A stretch of DNA of 64,000 nucleotides from Phytophthora sp. 'mugwort' (GCA_033558025.1 JAUCEF010000014.1:1178001-1242000); one strand, 5' to 3'. Counted from the stretch's first letter, positions 1-12,559 are shown. Program-made: numbers and translations. Notes: a model not told the origin generated them from the sequence alone.

Positions 1-985
1 TAGGTAATTTGGCTTACACTTTATATGTGCTGCTCATCAAGTAACTGATAGTGCTTAATAGACTGTGTGTTAGTTAATATATGATGAAGTTTACCCGCCT
101 CAACCATGCTGGCCGGCTGGCAACGTACTCGACCAGTTGCTAGTCACCTTCGACTCGCTGACACGACTCTTACAGCGCTTTGCCACATCTATTCGTACCA
201 AGTGCCCTGCTATTCTTCGGTAAGTTGTCCAAAGTTTTGTTTTAGGATGATTGTTTTCTTACGCGTGGTACTGTTATATTCCTGACCCTTGTCGTAGACG
301 ACATTTCCTGAACTGATAAATATTCAGGATGAATTCATCACTAAGTGCTGGGGAAAGTACTAGAACTACAAGGTGTCGGATATATTTAATACGGACGATA
401 CCAGCATTTAATACGACATGCCCCAAGCGCATTGAGGCGAGAAGGGGAAACTCTCGATGATCCGTCCCACGAAAAGCATTCTGCACGCATCACCGCACTT
501 CTAACGTTCGAGCCGATGGTAATATCTTACAGCTTGTTTCGTGCTACTCCTCATGCCTATTATTGTTTCAGTGTTGATTTGCAGGTAAGAAGATGCCAAT
601 ACTCTTCATTACGAAAGGATCACCTGGTGGCAGGATCCAGAATTCATGTAGATAAAATAGTCGATTCATAAAGCGCGATTACATTTTGGGTAGGTCTTCG
701 CGTCTTGATTCGTATGCTTTTGTAGATCACTTGTACTGCGTTTAAGAAAACGTATGGAAGAACGAGGCGATGTGGCATCATTATCTCGCGAGCTGCTCAT
801 CTACGAGGTCAGCGGACCTTCAATTCTCTTGGAGGACAACTTAAGAGTGCCGCGCGGACACCACGTCTGGCGAATGAGCTGAACCATACTTTGCACACAC
901 CCCACTCCCCCCCCCAGAGCTCGACCCCCATGTGACGGCCCCTCAACGTGGGTGTGATATCCCATCAAAGCAATGGTGCACAGTG
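1..985. other. No recognisable gene
   Basis: Short open frames occur on both strands but none shows a recognisable motif. A run of nine or ten C residues lies near 908-917. Nothing else can be supported here. Confidence 0.5.
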
Positions 986-1159
986 TATGATTGGAGAAGG
1001 AAGCGTGCTGGAACGTCACCGCCGCCAAAAAAGAAGCGACTTGTCGTGTAGAAGGGCACTTCTCAAGTATGCGAGCAGCTATCCGAGGACGTCGTGCGGA
1101 AAAGCTTCTCCAAAGCGTTGCAGGTCGCAAAAGTATTGCCAGCAGCTTTCAAGCCCTAG
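986..1159 (+). pseudogene. Fragment of a pogo-type (DDE_1) transposase C-terminus
   Basis: A 57-codon frame with one internal TAG reads KKKRLVV, then CEQLSEDVVRKSFSKAL, ending in TAG. The pattern W/C-E-x-L-S-E-D-x-V-R-K-S-F-x-K-A-L is the helical tail that follows the DDE_1 catalytic core in pogo/Tigger-like transposases of oomycetes; the pogo element at 43709-45407 ends with a comparable segment (IRKAFNKSATD). No catalytic core was found upstream, so this is a short relic. The family is inferred from a single motif by eye. Confidence 0.4.
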
Positions 1160-2325
1160 CGTAACATGATTTTTAACAACGACGACGCTATGTAATACCA
1201 TTTCCCTGCTTGTTTCTCATTTAAATCTCCCTTACCTGAAGCTGCGACGACCTGCATAATGCAGGACTAGGTAGACCTACACATTGTAGGCGTCGTTGCA
1301 GCTCCAGCCTGCAAAAATACCATTACGACCAGTTTCCAACTAACTGCCAATTAGCGAGAATATTCGTGCAGCAGGCCACATGTAGTGGCCATCGTGCTCG
1401 ATTTGGGCGAGGTTTTTTGTATCGGTTCAACAAATCCTGGGTAGAGTGCTCATTGAGCTAGAAGAGGCGTGTAAAAACTTACTGAATTCTTGGAAACTCC
1501 GGATACAAAAACGTAATTTAAATAGACCAACATTAGGCGCCAAGGTCGTTTGTCAAAAGAAAACCGCACAGATTGATCGCTAAGGTCTCTAAATATTCTA
1601 CGTGCAAAAGGGAAGAGAAAAAAATTACAACCTGTAGGTACGCGGGTAGGTCTTATTTTTAACCGTTATCTGTAGGCCTAATAATAGCACGGCCACGTAC
1701 GAAATAGCATACTTTGTAATGGTGCTACGGTACAACTGTGTGCATGGATTGTGGTGGTGGTACCCTGTATACTCTGTACATGAGTGACTACTATAGCCAA
1801 GGAAGTCGGAAATATTAGTTTTGATTTACGGTGCTAAATGAGTTCGTAGTGGGCTTATGGTTCAAATATGCTTACAAAATAATTATTGAGCAAAGTACGA
1901 ATCGGGATTTAGCGGATACCTTGCTTATTATATGAAAAATGTGCTACTGTACTGACCGCTGTAAGCAAAAAACAAAATACAATTAATTGTACCATAACTA
2001 GACTAATTGGCATGATACATGGAGTGTAAATACGGACGTCATTCCCTAACTTCTCTTTGACATATATTTTAAAAGCACATCAAATCATTGGCAAACACAA
2101 ACACGCGAATTTTCCTACATCAAAATATCGGTAATCACAACGCAGAGGCAGGTGACCACAAGAATATCCGAGCAAACACACAATAACATCCTGGCACCAG
2201 AATCGAGCCTTACCTGCCAATCAAATATCTCGACTGTTCGCCATTTATCCAATCATATTGTGCCGTGTTGGCATGAGAACACCGATTGACTGGCAGAGCG
2301 TGCTCTAGCTTATACGCTTCTCACT
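1160..2325. other. AT-rich stretch without a gene
   Basis: No open frame with a recognisable motif, no obvious repeat array and no RNA gene was seen. It precedes the MULE relic and may include that element's lost 5' end. Confidence 0.5.
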
Positions 2326-4444
2326 TTGAAAAAAAACTCGCCAAACCCCTCGACCCCTCGTTACGATGACCAGCGGTCTCAGCACCCACCCCTGGAGCCT
2401 GTTGTGCAACAGTGTTCCGCTGAAGACGCCGCGCTGCCGTTACGAGGCATGACGACCCGCAAGATTGTTAAGAGCCAGCTGATGTCATGCACGAACTGCA
2501 GCAGTAGCGTGTCGCACTCCATGCGGTTAAAGCTGATACGCTGCGCGTGCAAATTCTGCAAAACCTCGGCCTCTTACATGTCATGCCCTTTTCGTCTCAA
2601 GGTGCTCGTCTACATGGAAACCGGCAACGTTAACATGCACGAGCAAGGAGCACATCTTACCCGGGCGCGTACGCCTTTCATCGCACCGCAGCAGCGCGAG
2701 TTCATAAAGGAGCTTGCTCGAAAACATTTGATGCCGCTGCGCATTCGGCACTCCCTTGGACACAATTTTGAATTGCGGCCCGCGGGCTTCCTAGCCCACA
2801 TGCAGTGCAAAACAATTGCGAACCACTATGGACTTACGCCCCTCGACGGCAACGACAAGCGGAAGGAGATTGTAGAGCGGTGCGATTCGTAGCATTTAGT
2901 AGGCGTGAAGGCGAGCACGACGCCTTCACGTTCACTAACGACTATGATGCATCCAACATGCCCATTGTGGGGAACGGCTCAGATAGCCGGCCGTTCCTCA
3001 TTGGTACGAAAGCGCTGCTTCGGAATGCTGCCCTCGACCCGGGAGCTTTCGTACTGACGCAACGTTCAAAATTGAACGGAGTTGGGTACCCGGTTCTCGT
3101 GGCGTTAGTAACGCCTTCCGGAGCTTCCACTTGACGGGATTATTTATTTCGTCGCGGCTCCAGAAGGGGGCACTGCTCCACAGCGCTTGTGACTCTGACC
3201 GCATGTTTGCTTGCGTGAACGGCGTGCAGCTGCCCCCATGTACGTGATTGCCGATGCCGACGAAGCCCAGCTCAAAGCGTTTCGCAGTGTCTTCGCGGAC
3301 CTCATATTCCACTACCACGGGGCCTGAGCTCGGAATTGTCGGTGCTGGCGTTTCGGGAAATGTACGACCTGCACTTCTCGCAAATGAGGCATAAGTTTCT
3401 GACCGGAAACAACGAATGCTGAAAGAGTGGGTCGAGTACACAGAGCTCGCCACCTTCAGCGCGTATGTGACGACGCAATGGCTACAAGGGGAACTTCACC
3501 AAGTAGCAGTACTACCGCACCGTCGGGCTACGCTACCACAAACAACCCGGTTGAAATAATCACCGGGCTCTGAAGCGGGACTCCGCGCACCTACCACCTG
3601 AAGATGGGCTCATATACTAACCGCTGCAACCACCGTTCGATGGTGCTTCCACGGATACTCATTCAGTACACCTGCCTCGCAGCATTGCAAACTCGTACGC
3701 GAGTACTACGCCGCCCCGGACTAATGCGAGAGAACGTTATTAACCGCGTCAGTTTCGAATTCCTCTTAGGCGACGCTGACCCAGAGCTGGTGCACGTCAG
3801 CGCTGTTGCCACCGCGCCACCGTTCATCCCCCAGATGAACCGCATCGGAGAGAAAATGACCGTATCCGCAGAATTTTGAGTTTCACTACGCTCGCACGGG
3901 GGTCGAAGGCTAACCTCGAGCTGGCTGTTCCAACGCGCGTACTGCCCGTGGCGATGCCGCATGAAGCTGGGGTACTGCTGGCACCTGTTGTTCACTCAGC
4001 AGTGCCGAAGTGCTGTCAGCAAGTCAGGTGAGGAAATCGTGGTGAACAGGAAGTGCGTCCGCAATGCAGGACGTCCACACAGCATTGACTACACCCCTCA
4101 CCGGCTATAAGCGACCCAATACATACAATGCAGAAAACGAGCAGTAGAACGAAGCCACATCATTGAATTGGAAGATGATCTACAAACACTTACAGTCCGC
4201 TTTAGAGAAACATTTCACCTTAATGCAACGCCAAGCTTACCTTAATCCAGCCGCCCAGCGCCAGCCGTACGCAACAGGTCGCCCCACGAGGCGCGACCGC
4301 CCCATGGCCTCTTCCAGCATCGCCACGTCTCAATCGTCCAGCGCCATTCGGGGGCTGCAAGCGCCGACGACTCGCGGCCGCCCCGGCGCCTACTCCAGAC
4401 CCCCACGGTCCAGGCGCTCCTGTGCCAGCGACGCGAAAACTTGA
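2326..4444 (+). pseudogene. Mutator-like (MULE) transposase, multiply frameshifted
   Basis: The first frame (2326-2892, TTG at its head; the first internal ATG is at 2449) has a Cys/His-rich FAR1-like DNA-binding region (CTNC, CACKFC, SCPFR, later an H). It is followed by RIRHSLGHNFELRP, typical of oomycete MULEs. After a frameshift near 2880 the reading continues with VVGNGS-like IVGNGSDSRPF. The catalytic DATFK motif is present near 3050-3065 but in another frame from its surroundings. A second acidic motif, IADADEAQLKAFRSVFAD, lies at about 3244-3300. Near 3935-3990 a C-x6-C-x-H arrangement (CRMKLGYCWH) fits a SWIM zinc finger. 3604-3879 and 4163-4444 appear to carry the downstream part. 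At least five frame changes mean it cannot make transposase. Terminal inverted repeats were not found. Confidence 0.7.
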
Positions 4445-5064
4445 ATGAGAAGAGAATCCTTGGCGCCCACCATTCATCGTTGGGTAAGGAAACAAAATGC
4501 AGCCCCAAGGCGCCGCACACAAGCAGAAACCACTGCAAAGTTTGTGCTTGTGTGCTGTGCCGCATTATATTGCGCTATCATCATTGGGTTTATGATATTT
4601 TGTCATACCCTGCCCCGCAGTCTTTCAACAATCTGTGAGCTGAGCGTAGCCACGCAATAAAGCCTTGGTGCCGTACAGTTGTTTACATCGTTTGCGGCAG
4701 GGTGACCATATGAAAACTCGCGAAATTCATACAATTTGAGGAAGACTAGACGTTGCAATTGGTTGCATATCACCGTTGACGCTTGCAGGTTATCGACTTT
4801 TATCGGTGCCGCTAACGAGGCGCTCAGCTCACCTTGGCGAGGTGGTCGGCTGAACAAAAGGTGCGGACTAAACATATTTTGCGACGAATTATGGCTTCAA
4901 ACCATATTGTATAGAAACTTTATGAGCGGAAGAATCTATCTGTCGCAAAGCATAATTCATCATCACCAGCGCATTTCCCCGCGCTGTCCGACGCACCCCT
5001 TAACATCACGTCCCAGTGTCAGGGACCAACCGCCTGATCAGACACGGCACCTACCAATCGTTAT
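4445..5064. other. No recognisable gene
   Basis: Several overlapping short frames exist on both strands, none with a motif I recognise. It separates the MULE relic from the next coding-like remnant. Confidence 0.4.
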
Positions 5065-5603
5065 ATGATGCACCCTGTAGACACAATCCCTTGTCCCCAT
5101 AAACAGCTCGTACCGGACGCTCGCGTTACCCCTGCAAAACATGTGATTACCATTGAGGATGCGACAGTTCCTGCGCGACCAGCATCTTCGGCGAGTACAG
5201 GCTTGAGGTCTGCACCAGTTTCCAGTTACGACGTGTGCACCATAAATTTAAAACGCGACACTGAATCCGGATTAGGTTCGCAATTATTGATTGCGATGAC
5301 TCTCCGTCTGAATATTGGTATCACGTTCAATAGTGTGACGAACGAAATGGCTACCAACGTGTGGTCGCGGCAGGAGTTTTAAGGAGGACGGACTAGGAGA
5401 TGCGTGCAGCATTGTGGACGCTTGGAAGGCGTCGACCACACCTACTTTATATTTGTTCTGAAACCGGAGCGGGCTTGTTCACCTCCGGGGCGCGTCACCA
5501 ACTGAGTTTATGCGTTTATGCTTTAAATATGACAGGCAATATGCTAGGGATTGTTGGTATGCACGATTCTACGCACATCGCGATCGCGCGAGTTTATCGC
5601 TGA
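5065..5603 (+). pseudogene. Unrecognised coding remnant with two frame changes
   Basis: Three successive frames read as if they were one protein. The first (5065-5382) ends NEMATNVWSRQEF. The reading continues in another frame as KEDGLGDACSIVDAWKAS to about 5459. The third frame (within 5400-5603) carries SETGAGLFTSGARHQLSL and a hydrophobic stretch, VYALNMTGNMLGIVGMHD. The smooth join of amino-acid sense across the two shifts suggests a decayed gene. I do not recognise the family; given the neighbours, a mobile-element protein is a reasonable guess and no more. Confidence 0.35.
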
Positions 5604-5738
5604 GTGCGCATCCCACGGCTGGTCTGCCTCTTCAGTGGGTATAACGTACGGCGATCTTCGGTGCTTAGTGAAGTTTGCTAACTGGCCAACAGATTTGTTT
5701 GGTGTATAAGTAGCGAGAATACTCTATCGCGTTTAAAT

Positions 5739-5945
5739 ATGTGGAACTTCATGGCATATAAATTTATACTGTCGCTGAGCGTGAACCACTGTGTATCTAT
5801 TAATGATGTGAAGGGGGAAAAGTTCATTTACGACGAGACTATTGATATCGTCGCTTTTGGGTCGTGTGATCTACGTTGGATGGATGTGGAGTTTCGTTTG
5901 TTAGGCGTGCCGAGCTATATCCAACAACTTGGGGATCACGAATGA
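5739..5945 (+). CDS. Small unrecognised ORF (68 aa)
   Basis: An ATG-started frame encoding a 68-residue protein with a hydrophobic N-terminus and an acidic centre. No motif is recognised. It lies 136 bp after the preceding coding-like remnant on the same strand and could be part of the same decayed unit. It may also be chance. Confidence 0.2.
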   Translation: MWNFMAYKFILSLSVNHCVSINDVKGEKFIYDETIDIVAFGSCDLRWMDVEFRLLGVPSYIQQLGDHE

Positions 5946-7854
5946 AGCCTGCGTATTAATGGCCTTCGGCGTAATTATTCCAGCCAGACGATATAATTGC
6001 GATAAGAAATGTCAAGAAAAGTAATAATTCCATTCTGATAAAAAAAATGCCTTCGACGAACAATATATCACTCCGTCTTATCTGCATTTAGACCACTTCA
6101 GATCAACTCACTTTTTCGTTGAGTTCGGGCCGCCTCTACGACGCCTAGATACACTTTCCATTCCGTGTACACAATGCTGTGTGGGCTCTGACGGAAACCA
6201 GAGACAATGACCGCCCGCGATAAATACGATCAGGAGCGCGCAACATCCGTTCATCAGATCTATGGAATCGGCAATCAAATGGCTGCGCGGACACGGTAAT
6301 ATACGTTTCCGAGACTTTGGTTCTGGGTACCTTTGACGGGGTCTGACGAAATGATGAAAGAACATGCGAACAGCACATTTCCAGAGGTTACAAACGGAGT
6401 GCTCGATGCAAGGCTGAAATGCGGACGCAAATTCAAGTCGAAGGCCACAGTACAGGCGAAATACGCACTTCGGAAAGGGAGCTGTTCTATCGCAAACGAA
6501 GCTCAAAAAATATTCTAAGCTAGCTACCGCCGACCTGGTTCAGCGCTCCGACCTAATAGAAATTAAGAATTCGTCTCTTCGGGCAAATACCAAAAATGAA
6601 TGGTGCTTGTTCCTACTATCATATAATTGCGTTATAAGAACACCTCCTCAAGCTGCAGACCGGCTACGATCGCAGCAGGCTAATCGGTGTGATCAAGTCT
6701 ACAGTACAGAGAGTGAATCATGCTATACACTTAGTGTGTGTCAAGGACAGGGCAAACACACACAGAGGAAGTTTTTTGCAGCTGTGTGTTCCAGAGTCAC
6801 TGATGTGTTCGCTGTTGCACTGGAGACAATCCCAACCTCTCCTAAGTCAGTATCGAATTCAAACACGCCGTTGCCCTATTTTGGCGAATGCAACTTCGCA
6901 AGGCCCACGTTTCTAAACAAAACATGGTACATTTTGTCGACGACCACGCGAACGCTACCGATAAAGATCCCGATACCGCCGTCCTGGAGCCTACCCACAA
7001 ATACTTTGACGATACAGAGGGTATTCCAACTTTGTAGAGACATCTCGACTACATTGTGCATTCCAAACATGAAGAGATTTGAAGTCGCGGAGTTTGTCAT
7101 ACATATGCCGTATTAAAATAATGCATTTATGTATTAATTTAACCTGAACTGTATCGTCAATGCTAGAGCAGTACGCAGTGGTTTCCTGTGGAGACGACAC
7201 CCGCAAGTATTTGAGTTCGACCTGACGCTACCATGGCATCTTGTTCGGTATTTCTTTCATTTGGGTTTCTTCCATTTTGTTTTCGGCGTTGGCTTGGCCT
7301 GACTTGATCTAGGTTTTGACTACTTCGAGCAATTCACTTTGTTTAAGCGGGCTTTGATTCGAATTTTCAGCGTTTCAAGCGGGTCGCACCTCAAGCTGCT
7401 GCGATTATCGTAGTTTTTTTTGTGATCATATACTGAACAGATCCGGATTTGATCAAGGAGTCTGTCTTAAGAATTGTATGGGTAGCGAGCGGTTGCAAGG
7501 AGAATAGCCACAGCAAACCTGCGCGGGGTGCCCGCGAATCAGGGCCGCGCGGTATTTGCGGAGGCGGGCCTAGCGACAAGCCTTCATCGAGCGGATACGT
7601 TGCCGTGACCAGGAGTTTTTTTTTCGTCCGTCGGGGCTGGGAAGGGTGCAACTCCCAGAATTGGTCAATTCCTGATCTGTTCAGCATATGATCACGAAAA
7701 AAGCGACCCGCGAGTATACCTGCGCTCCGCTGCAACAAAGTGTGCACAAACTAAAAACTCCTCGTAGTATCTACATCCGCATGTATTGATGTTCATATTA
7801 ATCCACCAACCGCTACGAGGTATTCCAAGCAAGTGGACATGACGAAGCTACCAT
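5946..7854. other. No secure gene; scattered coding-like traces
   Basis: On the + strand 6333-6518 is a lysine-rich 61-codon frame. About 6887-7075 reads NMVHFVDDHANATDKDPDTA and later KYFDDTEGIPTL, broken by one stop. Around 7449-7691 a glycine/serine-rich frame is open. None matches a family I know. The traces fit further decayed mobile DNA. Confidence 0.3.
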
Positions 7855-8245
7855 TTAATAGCCATAACATAAGAGATCCTTCTTCGCCCGGACGGACTCT
7901 TCTTCATTTTCCTCGTTGCGTTCTTGTTGATTCTCTTCGAGAATATCCTCTACATCAGTGGAGTTAAGAACCCTCGCTGTCTTGATGAGATAATGCTCAC
8001 AACCTGAGGGTAGTCCGAGAACATATTCTGAGCCCTTAAAAAAATTGGTTGTTTAATGGCTCTAGGTTTGGAGACGCCAGCTCCCTGTCAAGAAACGAAC
8101 GGTAGTTATCTCCCTCATCAGCTGCGCCGGTGTTGTTTATTGGCGCGACAATTTCTAACGCTCTGACGAGATCTGCATCCGATGTGGTTTCAAAGCAGAT
8201 CGCGACCAACCTTAAGCATTCTTGCCGCTGCCTTGACGATGCCAC
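7855..8245 (-). pseudogene. Unrecognised remnant with acidic C-terminus
   Basis: The first frame (8245-8036) reads ETTSDADLVRALEIVAPINN and ends at NNQFF followed by a stop at a run of six T on this strand. One frame over, the reading continues KGSEYVLGLPSGCEHYLIKT, then STDVEDILEENQQERNEENE and RAKKDLLCYGY, ending at TAA (7857-7855). The continuity across the homopolymer suggests a one-base slip in a formerly single gene. The acidic, glutamine-rich tail is low complexity. Family unknown. Confidence 0.4.
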
Positions 8246-8604
8246 GTTGGTTTCGCTCTGTAATTTGCTACCGCAGGATTCAGTAGATTAATCGTCTCAA
8301 TAAAATCGAAATTTTGTGTATAAGTCTTCTCATGTGAAGACGCCGCTGGAGGAACGATTTCAAACTACATTAAGGTTTTCACAGAGATTGTTTGTAGAAG
8401 CAGACCAACATGGTGTGTGGTATGATGTCACCTTACTAACGCCATTGTAGCCATTGTGCGTAAAAGTAGTCATTGAAATCCGAAAAATGATTTTTTTCTC
8501 GCTATTTTATCAACTCTCGGTCTCTTATCGTTTCAAATTACTGAATGCTACTGAAGTAGTCTACATCGATAAGCGACGCCAGCGACGTGATCATCAGCCG
8601 GTCT

Positions 8605-9299
8605 TTATCGGAAGGTTTTGAATGCGCTTCCGAACATTGTACGTGAAACTAACACATTACCATATTGGCTTCTGAAAGCGTTGGGATCGACTCGAAAGAG
8701 ATGTACCGCGCATCTAACTGAAATTCCAGCGGAGCTAGTGGACAGGCCTATCGAATTCATTTCCGCATCTTCGTCGGTTCGATAACTGTCCATTGTCTAG
8801 GAATCTCGGAATAGTCGTCTCATCATGTTCACGAACGAACACCTGCGAAAAACCAAATTTGAGGAGCACCAGAAACAGGAAGTCTCTCGCTACCGTGACG
8901 TATGCCTTTTTGAAACCCAGTAAAACAATCAACCGACTCAGGCTGCCAGCTTCGGTTTACCGTTGCCGTAGCTAGCATTGCCGTTATTATCATCATCACG
9001 GTTTTCACAATTTATCTACCGTTCAAGAAGCCTTGCTGCATTTCCCCTATTGGCTTCCCTAAAGTTTTCTGGACCCGCTGTACGATCGCTTTGGCAACGA
9101 TTTTGTATCCAGTTTGTAGTAGCGATATCGGTCTATAATCCATTGCGTTGCCGGACTTGTCCTTCTTTCTAAGTGTGATACTCAGCCCTTCCAATAATGG
9201 CGCTGTCGGCACCGCACCTTTCATAAGCTCATTTCCCAATTGCGACCATTGCCGGCTTTTGAACCGATTTTCGCGCCCATAGAAAAAATCGTTGTTCAA
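8605..9299 (-). pseudogene. Non-LTR retrotransposon (LINE) reverse transcriptase relic
   Basis: Reading the minus strand from 9299, the frame gives GNAMDYRPISLLQTGYKIVA, then VQRVQKTLGKPIGEMQQGF. This is the first conserved block of LINE-type reverse transcriptases (DxRPISLL...K...R). Further on (8932-8735) the next block reads [15 protein letters not shown], the usual D-F-x-K-A-Y-D-x-V with the catalytic aspartate replaced in the expected position. Near 8755-8695 a third block, [15 protein letters not shown], corresponds to the R-Q-G-C-P-L-A-P-L segment, again in a different frame. Three frames and stops make it a dead fragment. The YxDD block and any endonuclease are absent. Confidence 0.75.
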
Positions 9300-9638
9300 T
9301 TTCCTGCTGCTTTGTGGCTGAGCTGTGCTCGGCGAATCAAATACTCAATCATATTTGAGGCCGAGGATCGTCAGTAATAACAACGGTAATGCCAAGTCTG
9401 ACAACAATAGTAATTACAGTAATACAGTCCGCGCCTTTAATATTTACGCACCCCCAAATTTGACAACCCGTCCACTTCCATTTTAAAAAATAGGAACAAG
9501 GTTTGCGTATTTAGGCGGGGGAGAACAAAAGAAGGTGAGTAGTGTTTTCAGACTATCAACACGTGAGGTAGTTGCCAAGATACAAAGGATTTTCCAAATT
9601 TGATGAGATGCAAAAATATTTACGCATGAGATTTTCGG
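9300..9638. other. Spacer between LINE relic and Tc1/mariner relic
   Basis: No motif-bearing frame. It probably contains the end of one of the flanking elements, but I could not identify a terminal inverted repeat. Confidence 0.4.
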
Positions 9639-10633
9639 TCAGCTACGGCCTATTAGTATCGGGCCGCCCTTAGGTCGCGACAGCATTCTAAGGCGCTTGG
9701 GCACGCTCCTCACCAGCTTTCTGATGTATTTAATGTCGATTTTCTCCCACTCGGACATGATAGTCACCGTCAGCTCGGCCACAGTCTCGAATTGGCGACT
9801 GGTCGGGTACACGCGTCGCGCCAGAACGCCCCACCCGTTCTCAATGATGCTGAGATCCGGGCTTTTAGCTGGCCAATCACGCGTGGGTAGTTCCTGCTCT
9901 TGAAGGAACGTTTTAGTGAATCTGGCAGCATGAATAGAGGCGTTATCATGCTGAAAATGGGGGTACTCTTCCGGAACGTTTGTGAGAAACGATAGGAGCG
10001 CGGAGCGCAGCGTGTTGGTGTAAGCGAAAGCATTTTGTCTCCTCTTGGGAATCACTAGTGTGGTTTTACCGTACCAGCTCACCCCTGTCCACACCTCACA
10101 CCGCCGCCACTGCCCACCCGGCGTAAGAAGTACTGGGGGGGGGGGCTGACGGAGATCGCGCCAGTAATAGCGATAGCCATCAGGCCCGTCCAGGTTGAAC
10201 TTTTAAAGACGAAGCGGCGCCAGAAGCGACGCCGTTCGCCCCAAAGTCGGCAAACTCGCACCGTGCTTTCTTGTGAGGGGGCTTGAGAGCTGGGGCAGGT
10301 TTGCGCTTAGCAAACTTGGCCTAGATGTTGCGCCGAAAGCGCGTAGAATAGTAGACTTGCATACCTTCACAGCCAAAGACTTAGAAATCTGCCTGGCGGA
10401 GCTGTTCTTCACAGTAGCGAGCCGAAATAAATTATAGCCGCCCTCTGGCTGAGTTTTCGTGGCCTTCCTGGCCGTTTCTTCAGCTTTGACAGCTCCGGTT
10501 GCTTGAGAAAGTAGCGCACGGCTCCTTCTGAGCACCCGATATCTCGCGCGATGGCTCTGTTGCTTGTTTTCTCAACTTTGCGCTTGATAATCGTCTCGCG
10601 CTGGTTGGCGGCGAGTTCGCGGGCGCGGCCCAT
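9639..10633 (-). pseudogene. Tc1/mariner transposase, frameshifted
   Basis: The protein starts with MGRARELAANQRETIIKRK (ATG at 10633) and a helix-turn-helix, SNRAIARDIGCSEGAVRYFL, followed by a GRPRK AT-hook-like linker, as in Tc1/mariner DNA-binding domains. The catalytic region begins FNLDGPDGYRYYWRDL near 10190-10150. It then slips at an 11-nt C run (10145-10135 on this strand), continues QYFLRRVGSGGGV, and slips again near 10090, consistent with loss of one base. The last frame (10094-9639) has the second acidic site HDNASIH and the third at SPDLSIIENGWGVLARR. The three-part catalytic layout is therefore visible, but the gene is dead. It lies directly downstream of the hAT relic on the same strand. 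Terminal repeats were not found. Confidence 0.8.
10135..10145. repeat. G11 homopolymer at a frameshift
   Basis: Eleven consecutive G on the + strand fall inside the Tc1/mariner reading and coincide with a change of frame from WRDLRQPP to QYFLRRV. Confidence 0.85.
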
Positions 10634-10845
10634 CTTCGGTCGATCGTTGATCGGCGCGGAAATGGCGTTACAACGCGCGCTACAAGATCCGGTCGTTTTA
10701 GCATTTATTACCATAAATTCGTAATCCTTCGCATATATTACGAAAATGACCGACCTGCCTAAATGCTTGCTACGATACCATTTCACAAACTTGAAAATTC
10801 TCTCGTTGGCGGACGTCTACGCGACCGACGGCACAAGCAACGTGT

Positions 10846-12559
10846 TTAAGCGTCCCATACCTTCATAAACACTAAGACGGTGGATCCATACGGGACTCCA
10901 TCACTACATTTGGAACGTTGTGGGCGTGCGTACATATTTAAGGCGCGGACTGTACAAGTATAGCAGGTCGAGAACAGTCGTTCACACCTGTTGTCCGTAG
11001 ATGGCACATGCGACGCCAGCTTGTTGTACTGCACGGCCACGCGCTCCAGTGGCGCGGTTCCTTCGCTTGCGGAGGATGGTGGTGATAACATCGTCCTTGC
11101 GAGTTGACAAGTGCTCGTGGGGTAGGCTCCGGTAGAGCAAACGACTCCAAAACCTTCTGTATGGCAGCGACAAGCGGTAGATCGTTCTGAACCTATAGGA
11201 CCGCCGACTCGAACGTCGTGCTGTGCACGATCTTGCCATAATCGTGTATTTTTTAAATGCAAGCATGAACATAAACAAGCGTGTGGTTTTCGACTTGAAG
11301 CTTAACACACGTACTGTCAAGCTCAGCTAGCTTCGCGACCAGAACAACGACGCGGCAATGGGCTGCGCCACGAAGAACAAAATCCTCTACAGCTCCGATC
11401 GTAAGCATGACGCCGCGGATCTTCAGGTACCGCTTGAGCATCCTGAAGTCCGACGACCAGCGAGTTGCGTTGCTCTTAATCGCCTTTAATTCAGTAGCCT
11501 TGGCGAGTTCCGTGGCGTTATTCACGTGTCGCAGGTTAATCAGATCTTTCTACTACTCCAAAAGCGGTTAACCGCGAGGTTAAACCGGTGACTGGCACAA
11601 CTGACCAATGGGATCTTAAGCTTCGTCGCCATGCTTTGGTCGGTCGAACAGTTATCTACGACAATGAACGGCACCATTGCGATCGTCTTGTCGTAGACAC
11701 CGAGCATCTGAGCAAGGTGTGCGACATGTGCATCGGCCTATTGACTGTCATACATTGGCGACAAACCGAGGAGGCAGTGTTGGCGTCCGTCGCCAACCAT
11801 GTAAACAGCGTAGACACCGAGGAAGTGGAACGCGTGGCTAGACCAGCCATCTAGCACGAGACCGAACGATTATTGCGTTCCACGGCGACGGTGGCACCGA
11901 CCTTGGTGGTCACCTGCCTAGTAATTTTGGAGCGTTCGGCCCTCGGTTCGATTGAGACCGTCGGGCGCGTCGTCGCGTTCTCAACCTCAGAGAGTGGGAG
12001 GTCGTGGTCGCCGATCCAGTTTATTCACGTGAAGAGGTGCACGATGCTCTCATAAACGAATCCGATGCAGTCCATCGTGGGTGGGGGTGCTAAGATAGCA
12101 GGCAGATATGAGGGAGCGACCGCTGGAGTGAGAAGACCAAAATGTGGACACTTGCTTCCCACGAAGAAGATTTGGGATTGAGGAGGAAACCCCGCAGGTG
12201 ACAACCTCTTCTGGTATTTAGACATGCAATGTCCTAACATAGTGTCCTAACACGCAGCGTCCTATTTATCTCATACAAATAGTCGATCGTCTACTGAGAC
12301 TGAGCACAAGCATATTCAACATCAACGTGATAAGCTGTAAGCTGGCGGAGCTCGACGCCATCTTCACAGTGGCGGGGGGGGGGGCTCTTGAACCGTTCGG
12401 ACTTGGCAGTGTAGGCTGGTGCTTCGCGGTCAGATAGCTGACAAGGTCGCTGTTGCCCGATCCTTTTGTTTGGATGTGGTTGGTACCGCTCTTGCTGCAC
12501 TTGTAGACAGCATCACCGAGGTCAGCAAAGTAGAAGACGCAGAACTGGCGGGTCGTCAT
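10846..12559 (-). pseudogene. hAT transposase with BED-like N-terminus, decayed
   Basis: The reading starts MTTRQFCVFYFADLGDAVYK (ATG 12559) and continues to NSDLVSYLTAKHQP, a BED-finger-like region with missing Cys pairs. Around 11800-11560 the core reads LAQMLGVYDKTIAMVPF, VDNCSTDQSMATKL and LVSCASHRFNLAVNRF. This is the hAT block holding the second catalytic aspartate and the CxxH-like CASHR signature. The 11525-11253 frame gives NATELAKATELKAIKSNATR and WSSDFRMLKRYLKIRG, the conserved TRWSS segment. The end (near 11000-10850) resembles the C-terminal dimerisation region (NRCERLFS). Stops and frame changes occur throughout, and one G11 run lies inside. A 17-bp-scale search for terminal repeats and 8-bp duplications was not possible by eye. 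Confidence 0.75.
12374..12384. repeat. G11 homopolymer inside the hAT relic
   Basis: Eleven consecutive G lie in the N-terminal part of the hAT reading. The frame after the run could not be tied to a conserved motif, so a slip here is suspected rather than shown. Confidence 0.8.

Noticed and set aside
6145..6506. Minus-strand ORFs of 77 and 132 codons
   Set aside because: Overlapping frames with no motif; the longer one includes an opposite-strand frame of equal quality.
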